Part shown: piece after piece, positions 46,970-56,649 of the stretch
How positions within the stretch are numbered: position 1 is the stretch's first letter
Layout: every line of letters begins with the position of its first letter
Source: Alphaproteobacteria bacterium casp-alpha6
GTDB lineage: Bacteria > Pseudomonadota > Alphaproteobacteria > Rhodobacterales > Rhodobacteraceae
Direction of reading: 5' to 3'
Assembly: GCA_001510135.1 (NCBI GenBank)
Contig: LFER01000006.1
Span: 50,076-114,075, forward strand
DNA length: 64,000 nucleotides
Translations under genes and position numbers: made by a program
The notes under the pieces: generated by a model
Seen by the model: the letters and a program-made list of their open reading frames with translations, nothing else
Told to the model about the DNA's origin: nothing
Database searches by the model: none

Positions 46970-47452
46970 AATCACAGCTCCGCCTTTGGGCTCGTAAAAG
47001 TATAAATTTGATATTAAGAATACGGCTTGGGGATCGGTGTTAAAAGGTAGGGTAAACCGCCATTTGCGATCTGAAATCAGAGACAGATATTTTGACTTAT
47101 GCTAAAATGCCAGAAAGTAATTTTTTGGATAATCAGTTAACTAATTGAAATTAAATGTAAAATAAATAGATAAGGTGTTACGTAATATTGCTTACTAAAG
47201 TTAATTATCAAAAATCGTATATTCTGGAAATGGAGTATCGGAAATTGCTCTATCGTACTGCAGACATCATAATGATTGTTCATTGTGGATGTATAATTGC
47301 GCGAAGGGTGTATAGATTTCAAATACGATCATTGGTAAATGCCTTTCGTATAGTTTTATATTTACGAAACCGTCGTGGCAAAATTATGCGACTGACTTGA
47401 CCTTTTTGTATCTCTCCGCCTTAACTGTCGGCTCATTCGAGGAGGTGGCTTT
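46970..47452. other. AT-rich intergenic stretch
   Basis: About 480 bases, strongly AT-rich between 47040 and 47400. A 70-residue plus-strand frame at 47188 is basic and featureless and is not believed. It must contain promoters for the divergent glycosidase-RTX gene and the ABC exporter. Confidence 0.5.
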
Positions 47453-49252
47453 ATGCCAGAACAGGACACGCCGAAAACGCAGCAAAGCGCGTCTGGCGCA
47501 AAAATTTCCAGATTGGGGGATTTGCTGCCTTTCATGCGACCTTACTCAGGTTTGTTATTTGCTGCCGCGGTAGCGCTGGTTTTGACCGCGGGATTGTCTT
47601 TGACGTTACCAATTGCCGTACGGCGGGTCATTGACAATTTTTCAAACTCCGAAACAGGTCTATTAGATACCTATTTTGCAGCCGCACTCGGTATTGCGGG
47701 GCTATTGGCCATAGGGACGGCTCTTCGCTATATGTTGGTGACTAAATTGGGCGAACGGGTCGTGGCCGATATCCGCAAAGAAGTCTTTGCCCGCGTTATT
47801 GATATGAGCCCGTCTTTCTATGAAAATCTGCGTACCGGCGAAGTATTAAGCCGGATTACAACAGACACCACGCTTGTTCTCACGGTCATTGGATCGTCGG
47901 TTTCAATTGCGTTGCGCAACGCTTTGATATTCATCGGCGGTTTATTTTTTATGCTTTTGACATCTGCGAAACTGACCAGTTTGGTTTTGCTTATAGTGCC
48001 ACTCGTTCTGGTTCCGATATTAACACTTGGTCGAAAAGTCCGCAGATTGAGCAAAGAAAATCAGGATTGGATCGCGGCGGGCTCGGCGCAGGCGTCCGAG
48101 GCATTGGGCGCGGTGCAGACCATTCAGGCGTTTACCCATGAAGTAGAAACAAAGAACGATTTTTCCAAAACGACCGAAGACAGCTTCCTTTCTGCGCGTG
48201 AACGTATTCGTGCGCGTGCTTTGATGACATTTATTGTAATCTTTCTTGTTTTTTCAGGAATTATTGGGGTGCTTTGGATTGGCGCCCATGACGTTAGTGC
48301 AGGAAAACTCAGTGCCGGTACGCTTGTACAATTTGTGATTTATTCGGTCATGGTTGGAGGATCGGTTGCTGCGCTTTCCGAAGTTTGGGGCGAACTGCAG
48401 CGTGCGGCTGGGGCGACAGATCGGTTGGCGGAGCTGTTAAAAGCCGAAGACAGTATTTCTGATCCAAGCACCGCAACACCGCCCCCGAATTTAGGCCGGG
48501 GTCGTTTAACGTTTGAAAATGTTATTTTCAATTATCCTTCACGTCCGAAGTATAGTGCGCTTGATGATGTTTCTTTTGATGTTAAACCTGGACAAACGGT
48601 GGCTATAGTGGGGCCATCGGGGGCGGGAAAGACAACAATTATCCAACTGCTTCTACGGTTTTACGATCCTCAGGGCGGCAGTATATTGTTGGATGGTTTT
48701 GATCTTCGCGATATGCGTCGGGAAGATTTTCGCAAAGCTATATCGCTTGTGCCACAGGACCCCGTGATTTTCGCCAACAGTGTGTTGGAGAATATACGTT
48801 TTGGCCGGCAAGACGCCAGCGATGCAGAGGTGATCAGCGCAGCAAATTTGGCAGCGGCGCATCAATTTATTTCGGAGCTCCCTGAGGGATATGAAACATA
48901 TGTCGGTGAGCGTGGGGTCATGTTGTCTGGTGGGCAAAAACAAAGGATTGCAATCGCACGCGCAATTCTTCGCGACGCACCCGTTCTGCTTTTGGATGAA
49001 GCCACGAGCGCGCTTGACTCTGAAAGTGAACGGGCGGTTCAAAAAGCTGTCGACGCTCTGGCGCAGGACCGAACAACAATTGTTATCGCACATAGATTGG
49101 CAACCGTTAAAAAAGCGGACTGCATATTGGTCATGGATCATGGAAAAGTGGTCGCGCAAGGAACCCATGAGAGCCTCATGAAAGAAGGAGAGCTTTATGC
49201 CCGTCTTGCTCGTCTGCAGTTTGTAAGTGACGCAGAGGAAGCTGCTGCATAG
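47453..49252 (+). CDS. ABC exporter, fused membrane and ATPase domains (MsbA-like)
   Basis: A 599-residue half-transporter. Residues ~30-320 hold six membrane helices; the ATPase has Walker A 'GPSGAGKTTIIQLLLRF' near residue 385, signature 'LSGGQKQRIAIARAI' and Walker B 'PVLLLDEATSALD'. It acts as a homodimer exporting a lipid, drug or peptide. There is no N-terminal C39-like domain and no adjacent membrane-fusion protein, so it is not an obvious RTX type I exporter despite its neighbours. GAGGAGG precedes the ATG. Confidence 0.9.
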   Translation: MPEQDTPKTQQSASGAKISRLGDLLPFMRPYSGLLFAAAVALVLTAGLSLTLPIAVRRVIDNFSNSETGLLDTYFAAALGIAGLLAIGTALRYMLVTKLGERVVADIRKEVFARVIDMSPSFYENLRTGEVLSRITTDTTLVLTVIGSSVSIALRNALIFIGGLFFMLLTSAKLTSLVLLIVPLVLVPILTLGRKVRRLSKENQDWIAAGSAQASEALGAVQTIQAFTHEVETKNDFSKTTEDSFLSARERIRARALMTFIVIFLVFSGIIGVLWIGAHDVSAGKLSAGTLVQFVIYSVMVGGSVAALSEVWGELQRAAGATDRLAELLKAEDSISDPSTATPPPNLGRGRLTFENVIFNYPSRPKYSALDDVSFDVKPGQTVAIVGPSGAGKTTIIQLLLRFYDPQGGSILLDGFDLRDMRREDFRKAISLVPQDPVIFANSVLENIRFGRQDASDAEVISAANLAAAHQFISELPEGYETYVGERGVMLSGGQKQRIAIARAILRDAPVLLLDEATSALDSESERAVQKAVDALAQDRTTIVIAHRLATVKKADCILVMDHGKVVAQGTHESLMKEGELYARLARLQFVSDAEEAAA

Positions 49253-49343
49253 GGACGTTGACCTATTAAATGGCTTGGTGCATCTTTTACTCAATAAAGC
49301 TTTTGAAACAAACATAAACAAAAAGCCTGGGGAGGGAGTAACC

Positions 49344-51218
49344 GTGACATTTGCGTCAATCCAAGATACGCGGTCAATCGAACAAGAAATGAATTGGGAG
49401 GAGCGGGACGTTCCCAAAACACTTTATTCGATGCTTTCAGATACCGCAGATAAATACCCGAATAACAATGCAGTCTCATTTCAGCTGTTGTCCGGACCCA
49501 CGGATAAGGCCGAAACGCTGAGTTGGCGGACACTGCATGAAAAGATCACGCAAACCGCAAATATGTTTCGCAGTCTTGGTATCGGGCGGGATGATGTTGT
49601 CGCCTATATTTTACCCAACTGCAATGAAACTGTTTTGACCCTTTTGGGAGGAATGGTTGCGGGTATCGTTAATCCAATCAACCCGTTGCTCGCACCTGAA
49701 CAAATGGGCGCAATCCTGCGCGAAACAAATGCGCGGGTTCTGGTCACACTAAAAGGGTTTCCAAAAACCGAAGTAGGTCAAAACGCGGCCAAAGCGGTGG
49801 CGCTTGCGCCAAATGTGAAAACAGTTCTTGAGGTGGATCTAAACCGATATTTGACGCCACCAAAAAGTTGGATTGTCCCGCTTATTCGTCCAAAATATGA
49901 GGTGACCCATAGCGCTAAAGTTATGAATTTCAACGACGTGCTGAAAACCCAAAATAAATCGCTCAATTTCGAAGATGTTCAAGAAGACCGCGTCGCCGCA
50001 TTGTTCCATACAGGGGGGACGACGGGAATGCCAAAGGTGGCGCAACATAAATATTCCGGCATCATTTATAATGGCTGGTTGGGTGTTGAGCTGTTGATGA
50101 ATTCTGAGGAAAATGTGATTTGTCCGCTGCCGCTATTTCACGTGATGGCGGCCCATGTGGTTCTTATGGGCTGCGTTGCTTCGGGGGCGCATCTCATTCT
50201 GCCGACGCCTGCGGGGTATCGGGGCGAGGGCGTCTTCGACAATTTCTGGAAATTGGTGGAGCGCTGGAAAGTCACCTTTATCTTTACCGTTCCGACTGCC
50301 ATTTCGGCGCTGATGCAGCGACCTGTGGACGCGGATATAAGTTCGGTGAAAACAGCCTTTTCAGGTTCTGCGCCCTTGCCCGTTGAGCTGTTCAATCGTT
50401 TTGAAAAAGCCACCGGGGTAAACATCATAGAAGGCTATGGTCTGACAGAGGCAACCGTTCTGGTTTCTGGAAACCCAGTCGATGGTGTGAAAAAGATCGG
50501 CTCTATTGGCATTCGCTTCCCCTATTCAGAGATTAAAATCGTAAAAACTGAGGGTGGTCAGCTTTTAGAATGCGACCCAAATGAAATTGGCGAAATTTGT
50601 GTGGCGAGTCCGGGTGTCTGGGCTGGAAATACCTATACTGAGGCAGAGAAAAACAAAGACCTCTATTTTGATGGACGGTTCCTGCGCACGGGTGATCTTG
50701 GACGGCTTGATGAGGATGAATACCTTTGGATCACTGGGCGCGCCAAAGATCTGATCATCCGTGGAGGGCATAATATCGATCCTGCACTTATTGAAGAAGC
50801 TTTGCTGGGAAATGACAGCGTGGCCTTTGCCGGTGCGATCGGTCAACCCTGTCCAACTGCGGGCGAGCTTCCTTGCGTTTATGTGGAGCTCGTTGCCGGT
50901 GCAACCGTAACAGCAGAAGAGCTGAAGGCTTATTGCGAAGCAAACGTTCCAGAACGCGCCGCGCATCCCAAGCATGTCGAGATTTTGGACGAATTGCCCA
51001 AAACTGCAGTCGGGAAGGTGTTTAAGCCAGACCTGCGTAAAAGAGCAATTACCAGAGTGTTTGATGAAGCATTGAGTGAAGCGGGTTTGTCCGCTCGGGT
51101 TGTGGGCGTCATTGATGACAAAAACCGTGGATTGGTTGCACAGCTCTCTGACGCAAACAGTGACGCTGAGATTCAAGATGCCCTTGGTCAGTTCCTGTGC
51201 CAATGGGAAAGAGCATAA
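49344..51218 (+). CDS. Acyl-CoA synthetase (AMP-forming)
   Basis: A 624-residue adenylate-forming ligase. GTG start at 49344 with a strong GGGGAGGGAG site; the frame extends back into the ABC gene, but that part is not protein-like. P-loop-type motif 'LFHTGGTTGMPKVAQHKY' near residue 215, 'GYGLTEATVLVSGNP' (~360), 'LRTGDLGRLDEDEYLWITGR' (~445-465) and the catalytic Lys in 'LPKTAVGKVFKPDLRK' near the C-terminus. About 60 residues follow that Lys, longer than usual. It makes acyl-CoA from a carboxylic acid; chain type unknown. Confidence 0.9.
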   Translation: MTFASIQDTRSIEQEMNWEERDVPKTLYSMLSDTADKYPNNNAVSFQLLSGPTDKAETLSWRTLHEKITQTANMFRSLGIGRDDVVAYILPNCNETVLTLLGGMVAGIVNPINPLLAPEQMGAILRETNARVLVTLKGFPKTEVGQNAAKAVALAPNVKTVLEVDLNRYLTPPKSWIVPLIRPKYEVTHSAKVMNFNDVLKTQNKSLNFEDVQEDRVAALFHTGGTTGMPKVAQHKYSGIIYNGWLGVELLMNSEENVICPLPLFHVMAAHVVLMGCVASGAHLILPTPAGYRGEGVFDNFWKLVERWKVTFIFTVPTAISALMQRPVDADISSVKTAFSGSAPLPVELFNRFEKATGVNIIEGYGLTEATVLVSGNPVDGVKKIGSIGIRFPYSEIKIVKTEGGQLLECDPNEIGEICVASPGVWAGNTYTEAEKNKDLYFDGRFLRTGDLGRLDEDEYLWITGRAKDLIIRGGHNIDPALIEEALLGNDSVAFAGAIGQPCPTAGELPCVYVELVAGATVTAEELKAYCEANVPERAAHPKHVEILDELPKTAVGKVFKPDLRKRAITRVFDEALSEAGLSARVVGVIDDKNRGLVAQLSDANSDAEIQDALGQFLCQWERA

Positions 51219-51268
51219 GGACAAACGTTAAATTGTCCTTTCTCTGATATCGATTGCCAAAGCAGCAC

Positions 51269-51296
51269 AAATGCGCCCCTCATTTGGGGCGCATTT
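51269..51296 (+). terminator. Strong intrinsic terminator after the acyl-CoA synthetase
   Basis: Stem AAATGCGCCCC / GGGGCGCATTT, 11 base pairs, loop TCATTT, followed by a further T and C. A weaker 8-base-pair hairpin (AAGGACAA / TTGTCCTT, 51217-51240) lies just upstream at the stop codon. Confidence 0.85.
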
Positions 51297-51369
51297 TCAA
51301 TATAGTTGAAAGCTCTCCTGAGCGAGTTACATCACAGGGGTAACGAAAACAGCGATAGGCCTTTGACGC

Positions 51370-52077
51370 GTGCAAGATTTATCCGTTCTCATCCTAGGGT
51401 CTGGGCCAAATGTGCTGGAAGCACGCGAATGGACAGAGCATCCTTTCGATAAAATTGTCGCCATTAACAACGCTTGGGCTGTGCGCGAGGACTGGGATGA
51501 TCTGATTTATCCGTTTGATTTTCCAGATGACCGACGCCCGAATGCCCTTCAATCTCATCAAAGATTTGTGACTCAGGAGGATTTCGTTCCCGTTCAAAAC
51601 GAATTTGGCGGCTTTCTATACGCTGGAGGAACGATGGCTTTTACGGCAGGATATTGGGTCTTGGGGCATTATAAACCCGCGCATATCGCTTTTTTGGGGT
51701 GTGACATGCATTATCCAAAACAGAGTCAGACCCATTTTTATGGAACAGGTGAAGCGGATCCGTTACGAGATGACGTATCCCTGCGATCGCTGGAGGCCAA
51801 AGCAAACCGGTTTTACGTCCATGCAATGGCAGAAGGTTGCGCAGTAACAAACCTGTCGTCAGATCCTTCCCGACTCACCTTTCCCCGTTTTGTATTGGGG
51901 CGTGATCTGCCAGAAGCGCTCAAAATCGATGCCAGAAAAACGCAATCGGCAAGAAAGCGTGAGGTGGAACTGAATTATTTCACCCCCTCTGGAAAATACT
52001 GGGAAGAGATCCATCGGTTTGATCCTCAAGAAATCGCATTACTTGATCAGCTTTGGTTGCAGGCGGTTTCGGCTTGA
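51370..52077 (+). CDS. Unknown protein with glycosyltransferase-like GSGP motif
   Basis: A 235-residue soluble protein beginning at GTG. The N-terminus has 'VLILGSGPNVLEA', then 'DKIVAINNAW' and later 'AHIAFLGCDMHYP' with 'HFYGTGEADPLRDD'. This order (Gly-Ser-Gly-Pro loop, Val/Ile-Asn strand, Gly-Cys-Asp-Met) recalls the nucleotide-sugar-binding fold of sialyltransferase-like and DUF115-type proteins, but I cannot assign a family with certainty. It stands alone after a terminator and converges with the minus-strand catabolic genes, touching the next gene without a gap. Possible role in surface sugar modification. Confidence 0.7.
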   Translation: MQDLSVLILGSGPNVLEAREWTEHPFDKIVAINNAWAVREDWDDLIYPFDFPDDRRPNALQSHQRFVTQEDFVPVQNEFGGFLYAGGTMAFTAGYWVLGHYKPAHIAFLGCDMHYPKQSQTHFYGTGEADPLRDDVSLRSLEAKANRFYVHAMAEGCAVTNLSSDPSRLTFPRFVLGRDLPEALKIDARKTQSARKREVELNYFTPSGKYWEEIHRFDPQEIALLDQLWLQAVSA

Positions 52078-53307
52078 TCACTTTTTGGGTGGTGCGCCCC
52101 CTGCAAAGGCGTTCGGGGCTTGGTAATTGCAAGGATCATCCTGCATCTGGAGGTGCAATCCTTCCCCCTCAAAAGGATGCGTGCGCGCCAGCGCTTCATC
52201 GACCTCTATTCCCAGTCCCGGAGCTTGCGGGGCGGGGATAAACCCGTTGTCTACCCGTATGGTCCCTTTAATCAGCTGGTCATGAAACGGTGTTTCTATG
52301 GTTTCTGCCATGAGCAGGTTGGGAATAGAGGCGGCGAGATGAACATTGGCGGCCCATTCTACCGGGCCTGCATAAAGATGGGGAGCCATTTGGGCGTTAT
52401 AAACTTCGGCGATAGCAGATAATTTTTTCATTTCCCAAATTCCGCCAGCCCGCCCCAAGGCGGGTTGCAAAATGGATGCGCCACCCGATTTCAAAACGGC
52501 AGAAAATTCTGCTTTCGTGGTCATCCTTTCGCCGGTTGCGACGGGAATGCGAACTGCCTGCGCCACTTTTACAAATTCATCAAGATTATCTGGAGGGATG
52601 GGTTCTTCAAACCAAAGAGGACTATAAGGCTCAAGCGCCTGTCCAAGGCGTATCGCACCCGCCGTGCTAAATTGTCCGTGGGTTCCAAACAAGAGATCAG
52701 CACGATCTCCTACGGCGTCGCGGATCGATTTACAAAATTCCACAGAGGTCGTGATGTCGTGAAGCGAGGGCATATGCCCCCCGCGCATCGTATAAGGTCC
52801 CGCTGGATCAAATTTGACGGCGGTGTACCCCTGTTTAACGAACTCGATCGCACTTTCTGCGGCCAAATCGGCAGAGGTCCAGAACCTGTCAATATCGTGA
52901 TTTTCCAGCGGATAGAGATAACTATAGGCCCGAATGCGTTCGTTCATCAGACCACCCAACAACGCCCATACCGGACGATCGCGGTCTTTCCCCAGAATGT
53001 CCCAGCAGGCAATTTCAAGTCCAGAAAACGCGCCCATTACGGTCAGATCTGGGCGTTGCGTAAAGCCCGAGGAATATGTGCGCCGAAACAGCTTTTCAAT
53101 ATTTTCAGGATGTTCTCCCAAGAAATACCGTTCAAACACATCTTGGATTACATGTTTCATCGCCTCTGGTCCAACCGAAGAGGCATAACATTCTCCCCAG
53201 CCGACAACTCCGGTATTGGTGGTCAGTTTGACCAAAATCCAATAACGCCCCCCCCATCCCGGGGCTGGAGGCGCTGTGACAATTATATCGAGATCCGAAA
53301 GCTTCAT
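52078..53307 (-). CDS. Mandelate racemase/muconate-lactonizing enzyme family dehydratase
   Basis: A 409-residue enolase-superfamily enzyme (start at 53307, 4 bases after the alcohol dehydrogenase stop; the frame extends 5 codons more). The capping domain is N-terminal; the barrel holds 'YTAVKFDPAGPYTMRGGH', 'FGTHGQFSTAGAIRL', 'LWFEEPIPPDN' and 'VATGERMTTK', which carry the Lys, Asp and Glu residues of the acid/base and Mg sites. Related roseobacter proteins are thought to dehydrate sugar acids. The substrate is unknown. It is the last gene of a minus-strand run with a dehydrogenase before it. Confidence 0.88.
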   Translation of the reverse strand: MKLSDLDIIVTAPPAPGWGGRYWILVKLTTNTGVVGWGECYASSVGPEAMKHVIQDVFERYFLGEHPENIEKLFRRTYSSGFTQRPDLTVMGAFSGLEIACWDILGKDRDRPVWALLGGLMNERIRAYSYLYPLENHDIDRFWTSADLAAESAIEFVKQGYTAVKFDPAGPYTMRGGHMPSLHDITTSVEFCKSIRDAVGDRADLLFGTHGQFSTAGAIRLGQALEPYSPLWFEEPIPPDNLDEFVKVAQAVRIPVATGERMTTKAEFSAVLKSGGASILQPALGRAGGIWEMKKLSAIAEVYNAQMAPHLYAGPVEWAANVHLAASIPNLLMAETIETPFHDQLIKGTIRVDNGFIPAPQAPGLGIEVDEALARTHPFEGEGLHLQMQDDPCNYQAPNAFAGGAPPKK

Positions 53308-53311
53308 GAGA

Positions 53312-54400
53312 TCACATATCAAAGAGAATGACGTTTCGTCGCGCTACGCCAGATCTGGTATCTGCAAAGGCATCATTGATCTCTTCCAGCCTATATCTGC
53401 CAGAAATCAATTCATCCAGTTTGAGACGCCCCTGTTGGTAAAGATCGACCATCCATGGAATATCTCGTTTTATAACTACATCGCCCATTTTTGTTCCAAT
53501 CATGCCTTGCCCCACGGCAGACATCATTACGGGTTCGTAAATTGCTTTATCGCCGGATTTGGGCATGCCAACTGCGACGACCTTTCCCCCATAGGCCAAA
53601 TAGCGCGGGGCCGTGTCATAGGCAGAAATCGCACCAACCGTGACAAACACCGCGTCTGCCCCGCGACCGATAATGTCTTTGGCCTGTTTCCAAGGTTTGC
53701 CATCGCTTGCTAACACGCCATCTGTTGCTCCGAATTCTTTGGCGGCGGCAAGCTTTTCTTCGTTCATATCCACAGCAACAATGCGGCGTGCTCCGGCGAT
53801 ATGCGCCCCCTGGATTGTGTTGAGCCCTACGCCGCCGGCACCAATGACGACGACGTCCTGTCCGGGGCGTATTTTAGCGGCATTGACCACGGCGCCAATG
53901 CCGGTCACCACACCACAGGCCAAAAGAGAGGCGACATCATATGAGATGTCTCTGGGAACTTTGACGACTTGGCTTTGATCCACCACCACTTTCTCGGCAA
54001 AGGCGCCGCAATTCATCCCATGTTCCAAAATACCGCCGTCAGCTGTGCTTAGCGGGCCTTTGGTGGTATCAACCGAGGTTTCACAGATTGTTGGTTTTCC
54101 CGACCCGCAAGGTGTGCAATGTCCGCAGGCGCGGATCAAAGTCACGACCACCCGATCCCCGACGTTTAAACCATTTACAGAGCTGCCAAGGGCCGTAATT
54201 TCGCCTGCGGCTTCATGCCCATAAACTGCCGGCAAGGTCCCACCCCATGCGCCATCAACATAGGATATGTCTGAATGGCAAACGGCGACGGCCCCAAGTT
54301 TGACCTCAATCTCACCTTCTTTTGGTGCGTTAAGATGAACGGTTTCAATCTTCAGCGGTTCTCCAAATGCATGGCAAACGGCAGCTTTAATCTCTGGCAT
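53312..54400 (-). CDS. Zinc-dependent alcohol dehydrogenase family protein
   Basis: A 362-residue MDR enzyme. Catalytic zinc ligands are Cys41, His62-Glu63 ('YGHEAAG') and a later Cys ('LLACGVVTG'); structural zinc is held by 'CGHCTPCGSGKPTIC' (Cys92, 95, 98, 106). The NAD-binding motif is 'VVIGAGGVGLNTIQGA'. It resembles the class III branch used on alcohols or formaldehyde adducts. It is probably cotranscribed with the following MR-family gene and oxidises an alcohol or sugar-type substrate. Confidence 0.9.
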   Translation of the reverse strand: MPEIKAAVCHAFGEPLKIETVHLNAPKEGEIEVKLGAVAVCHSDISYVDGAWGGTLPAVYGHEAAGEITALGSSVNGLNVGDRVVVTLIRACGHCTPCGSGKPTICETSVDTTKGPLSTADGGILEHGMNCGAFAEKVVVDQSQVVKVPRDISYDVASLLACGVVTGIGAVVNAAKIRPGQDVVVIGAGGVGLNTIQGAHIAGARRIVAVDMNEEKLAAAKEFGATDGVLASDGKPWKQAKDIIGRGADAVFVTVGAISAYDTAPRYLAYGGKVVAVGMPKSGDKAIYEPVMMSAVGQGMIGTKMGDVVIKRDIPWMVDLYQQGRLKLDELISGRYRLEEINDAFADTRSGVARRNVILFDM

Positions 54401-54461
54401 AATGCGACTCCTTACTTGGGCAGAGCTTTGTCCAGCTCTGCGCCGCTTTCAAGCCCTAATT

Positions 54462-55742
54462 CTAGCCTGTTCTCGGCTCGGCTTGTTTTTGGATGTCACG
54501 GCCCTTTCGCACAAAGATGTAAAGGCCAAGCGCCAGCAAGAGTGCAGAGACCGCGAAAGGCGCGCCGGGATAATAGATTGCTGCGCTTTCTTCGGTAAAG
54601 GTTGAAAAAACCCATGTCATAGAAACAGGAGCGATGATCATGGAAATGGCTGAAAGGCTGGCCACGACGCCCTGCAATATGCCCTGACTGTCATCGGAGG
54701 TTCCGACCGATAAAATCGCCTGAAGGGCAGGTTGCCCAATTACCCCAAGGGCCGCGATCGGGATAAATCCCAAAAGGATCGTGCCGTTGGTCATTACTGA
54801 CATTAGAAGCAGTCCAAACATTTCAAACCCAAATCCGATCACCACAGTTCTATATTCGCCAAACCGTTTGATAGCGGGTTTGACCAATGCGCCTTGCACA
54901 ATGGCAAAACAGACGCCGTAAATGGTCAAGGACACTCCGATCATGGCAGGAGACCAGCCAAAACGCTCTGCAGTGAAAAAAGGCCAGACTGCGGCATAAA
55001 CCGCCGTTGCGATGGCATATATCAAATAGACTACCAGCATGGACCCAAGTCCCGGAAACTGACTGATTGCCCGGATTGCACCCAATGGATTGGCGCGGCG
55101 CCATTCAAACCGTCTTCGGATACGATCCGTTACTGTTTCTGGCAAAATCAGCCACGCCATCAGAAAATTGAGAGCCGAAAGAAAGGCTGCAGCGACAAAA
55201 GGTGCGCGCGGACCCCATTCACCAAGCATTCCGCCAAGAACCGGTCCAAGCACAAATCCCATACCAAAACCGGCTCCCAATAGGCCGAAACGCGCTGCTT
55301 TGTCCTTTGGTGCAGAAACATCAGCGACAAGGGCTGTTGCCGTTGCATGGGTTGCTGCGGTGATCCCTCCGATCAACCGGCCAAGCAGTAAAAGCCAAAC
55401 TGTATGTGCAAAGACCATGACAGCATAATAACCCACCATGACAAATAAAGAGACCATCAGCACAGGTTTGCGCCCAAACTGATCTGATAAGGTTCCAAGA
55501 AACGGCCCGAACAGAAATTGCATGACGCTGAATAATGAAGTCAGGATGCCCCCCCAAATCGCGGCTTCGGCCAGCGTTGCGCCGGGAAGCACATCCATCA
55601 AAAGAGCGGGCGTTACAGGAATTACAATTCCAATGCCCATAGAGTCAATCATGACGGTCAGGATGACAACCATCATCGTCCAGTTGAACGTTTTCGGCTC
55701 TGAAGAAGAACGCATGTCCGCATCCTTGGTCATATCGCTCAT
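54462..55742 (-). CDS. MFS transporter, TetA-like drug/proton antiporter family
   Basis: About 426 residues from the ATG at 55742; a longer start at 55775 is possible. Twelve hydrophobic segments. The N-terminal 'VVILTVMIDSMGIGIVIPVTPAL' and the loop motif 'GTLSDQFGRKPVLM' are those of the TCR/TetA group, and 'GLLGAGFGMGFVLGPVLGGML' is the antiporter motif C. It would export a small compound with proton uptake. Its place among catabolic genes may mean efflux of a substrate or intermediate. Confidence 0.88.
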   Translation of the reverse strand: MSDMTKDADMRSSSEPKTFNWTMMVVILTVMIDSMGIGIVIPVTPALLMDVLPGATLAEAAIWGGILTSLFSVMQFLFGPFLGTLSDQFGRKPVLMVSLFVMVGYYAVMVFAHTVWLLLLGRLIGGITAATHATATALVADVSAPKDKAARFGLLGAGFGMGFVLGPVLGGMLGEWGPRAPFVAAAFLSALNFLMAWLILPETVTDRIRRRFEWRRANPLGAIRAISQFPGLGSMLVVYLIYAIATAVYAAVWPFFTAERFGWSPAMIGVSLTIYGVCFAIVQGALVKPAIKRFGEYRTVVIGFGFEMFGLLLMSVMTNGTILLGFIPIAALGVIGQPALQAILSVGTSDDSQGILQGVVASLSAISMIIAPVSMTWVFSTFTEESAAIYYPGAPFAVSALLLALGLYIFVRKGRDIQKQAEPRTG

Positions 55743-55841
55743 CTGCCTCTTCACCTCATGCGCAAACTTTGTCACCTATCTGTTTATTACTGATCTATGT
55801 CAAGGCGACCCATTTATCCAAAGGGCGCGATCTTTATGCGA

Positions 55842-56636
55842 TTAAATATGACCGATCTCGCGCAGGAAGCCAGTGAGAACTTGCGCATATTCTTCCGGCT
55901 TCTCAACACAGGGCAAATGCCCCGCGCCGCGGATCAAATGAAACTTCGAGCCTGGAACGAGATTAACCGTTTCACGCACTAGGTCAGGAGGTGTGGACCC
56001 ATCCTCAGTCCCAGCAATCCCCAAAACCGGCAGACGCAATCCTGAGGTGGGAGTAAAAAAATCTGTGCCTGAAATGGCTGCACTGCAGCCGATATAACCG
56101 TCATCTTCTTGTCGGGTGAGCATATTACGCCAGATGTGAAGCTCTGCTTTGGCGCGAAACGCATTGCTGAACCATCGTTCCATGATGCTGTCTGCTAAGG
56201 CGTTTATGCCGCCTTCTTTCACGGCGGCGATCCGTTCGTCCCACATGGCCGGCTGACCGATCTTTGCAGCGGTATTTGACAGAACCATACCGCGAATAAG
56301 GTCCAAACGTTTTACGGCCAGACCCTGCGCAATCATTCCTCCGATTGAGAGGCCGACAAAAACGCAGTTTTTGACATTTAGATGATCCAACAGGCGTTCC
56401 GCATCATTGACCAAGGCGCCCATGGAATAGGGAGGGGCAGGGCATTGGGATAAGCCATGCCCGCGCTTGTCATAACGCACGATCCTTAGCCCATTGGGCA
56501 GGAATGGAAGGATCGGGTCCCAAAGACGAAAATCCGTTCCAAGCGAATTTGCAAAGACAACACAGGGTGCTTCTTTGTCACCCATATCTGAATAATGAAG
56601 GCCAATCTGTCCTAAATCTGCGTAGTGCATATTCAT
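55842..56636 (-). CDS. Alpha/beta hydrolase, 3-oxoadipate enol-lactonase-like
   Basis: About 264 residues from the ATG at 56636, which follows AGGA; another ATG at 56630 is possible. Nucleophile Ser97 in 'FVGLSIGGMIAQGL', Asp in 'GIAGTEDGSTPPDL' and His in 'GAGHLPCVEKPEEY' make the triad; 'YDKRGHGLS' is the usual lid-side motif. It resembles PcaD enol-lactonases of the beta-ketoadipate pathway, but no other pca gene is nearby, so the substrate may be another lactone or ester. It starts 13 bases after the dehydratase gene. Confidence 0.85.
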   Translation of the reverse strand: MNMHYADLGQIGLHYSDMGDKEAPCVVFANSLGTDFRLWDPILPFLPNGLRIVRYDKRGHGLSQCPAPPYSMGALVNDAERLLDHLNVKNCVFVGLSIGGMIAQGLAVKRLDLIRGMVLSNTAAKIGQPAMWDERIAAVKEGGINALADSIMERWFSNAFRAKAELHIWRNMLTRQEDDGYIGCSAAISGTDFFTPTSGLRLPVLGIAGTEDGSTPPDLVRETVNLVPGSKFHLIRGAGHLPCVEKPEEYAQVLTGFLREIGHI

Positions 56637-56649
56637 CTTCTTCCTGCTG

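Noticed and set aside
47188..47400. 70-residue plus-strand frame before the ABC exporter
   Set aside because: Basic, featureless, in strongly AT-rich DNA and without a ribosome site.
47453..49252. Reading the ABC exporter as the type I secretion ATPase for the RTX proteins
   Set aside because: It lacks the N-terminal C39-like domain and an adjacent membrane-fusion gene, and it looks like the general MsbA-type group.
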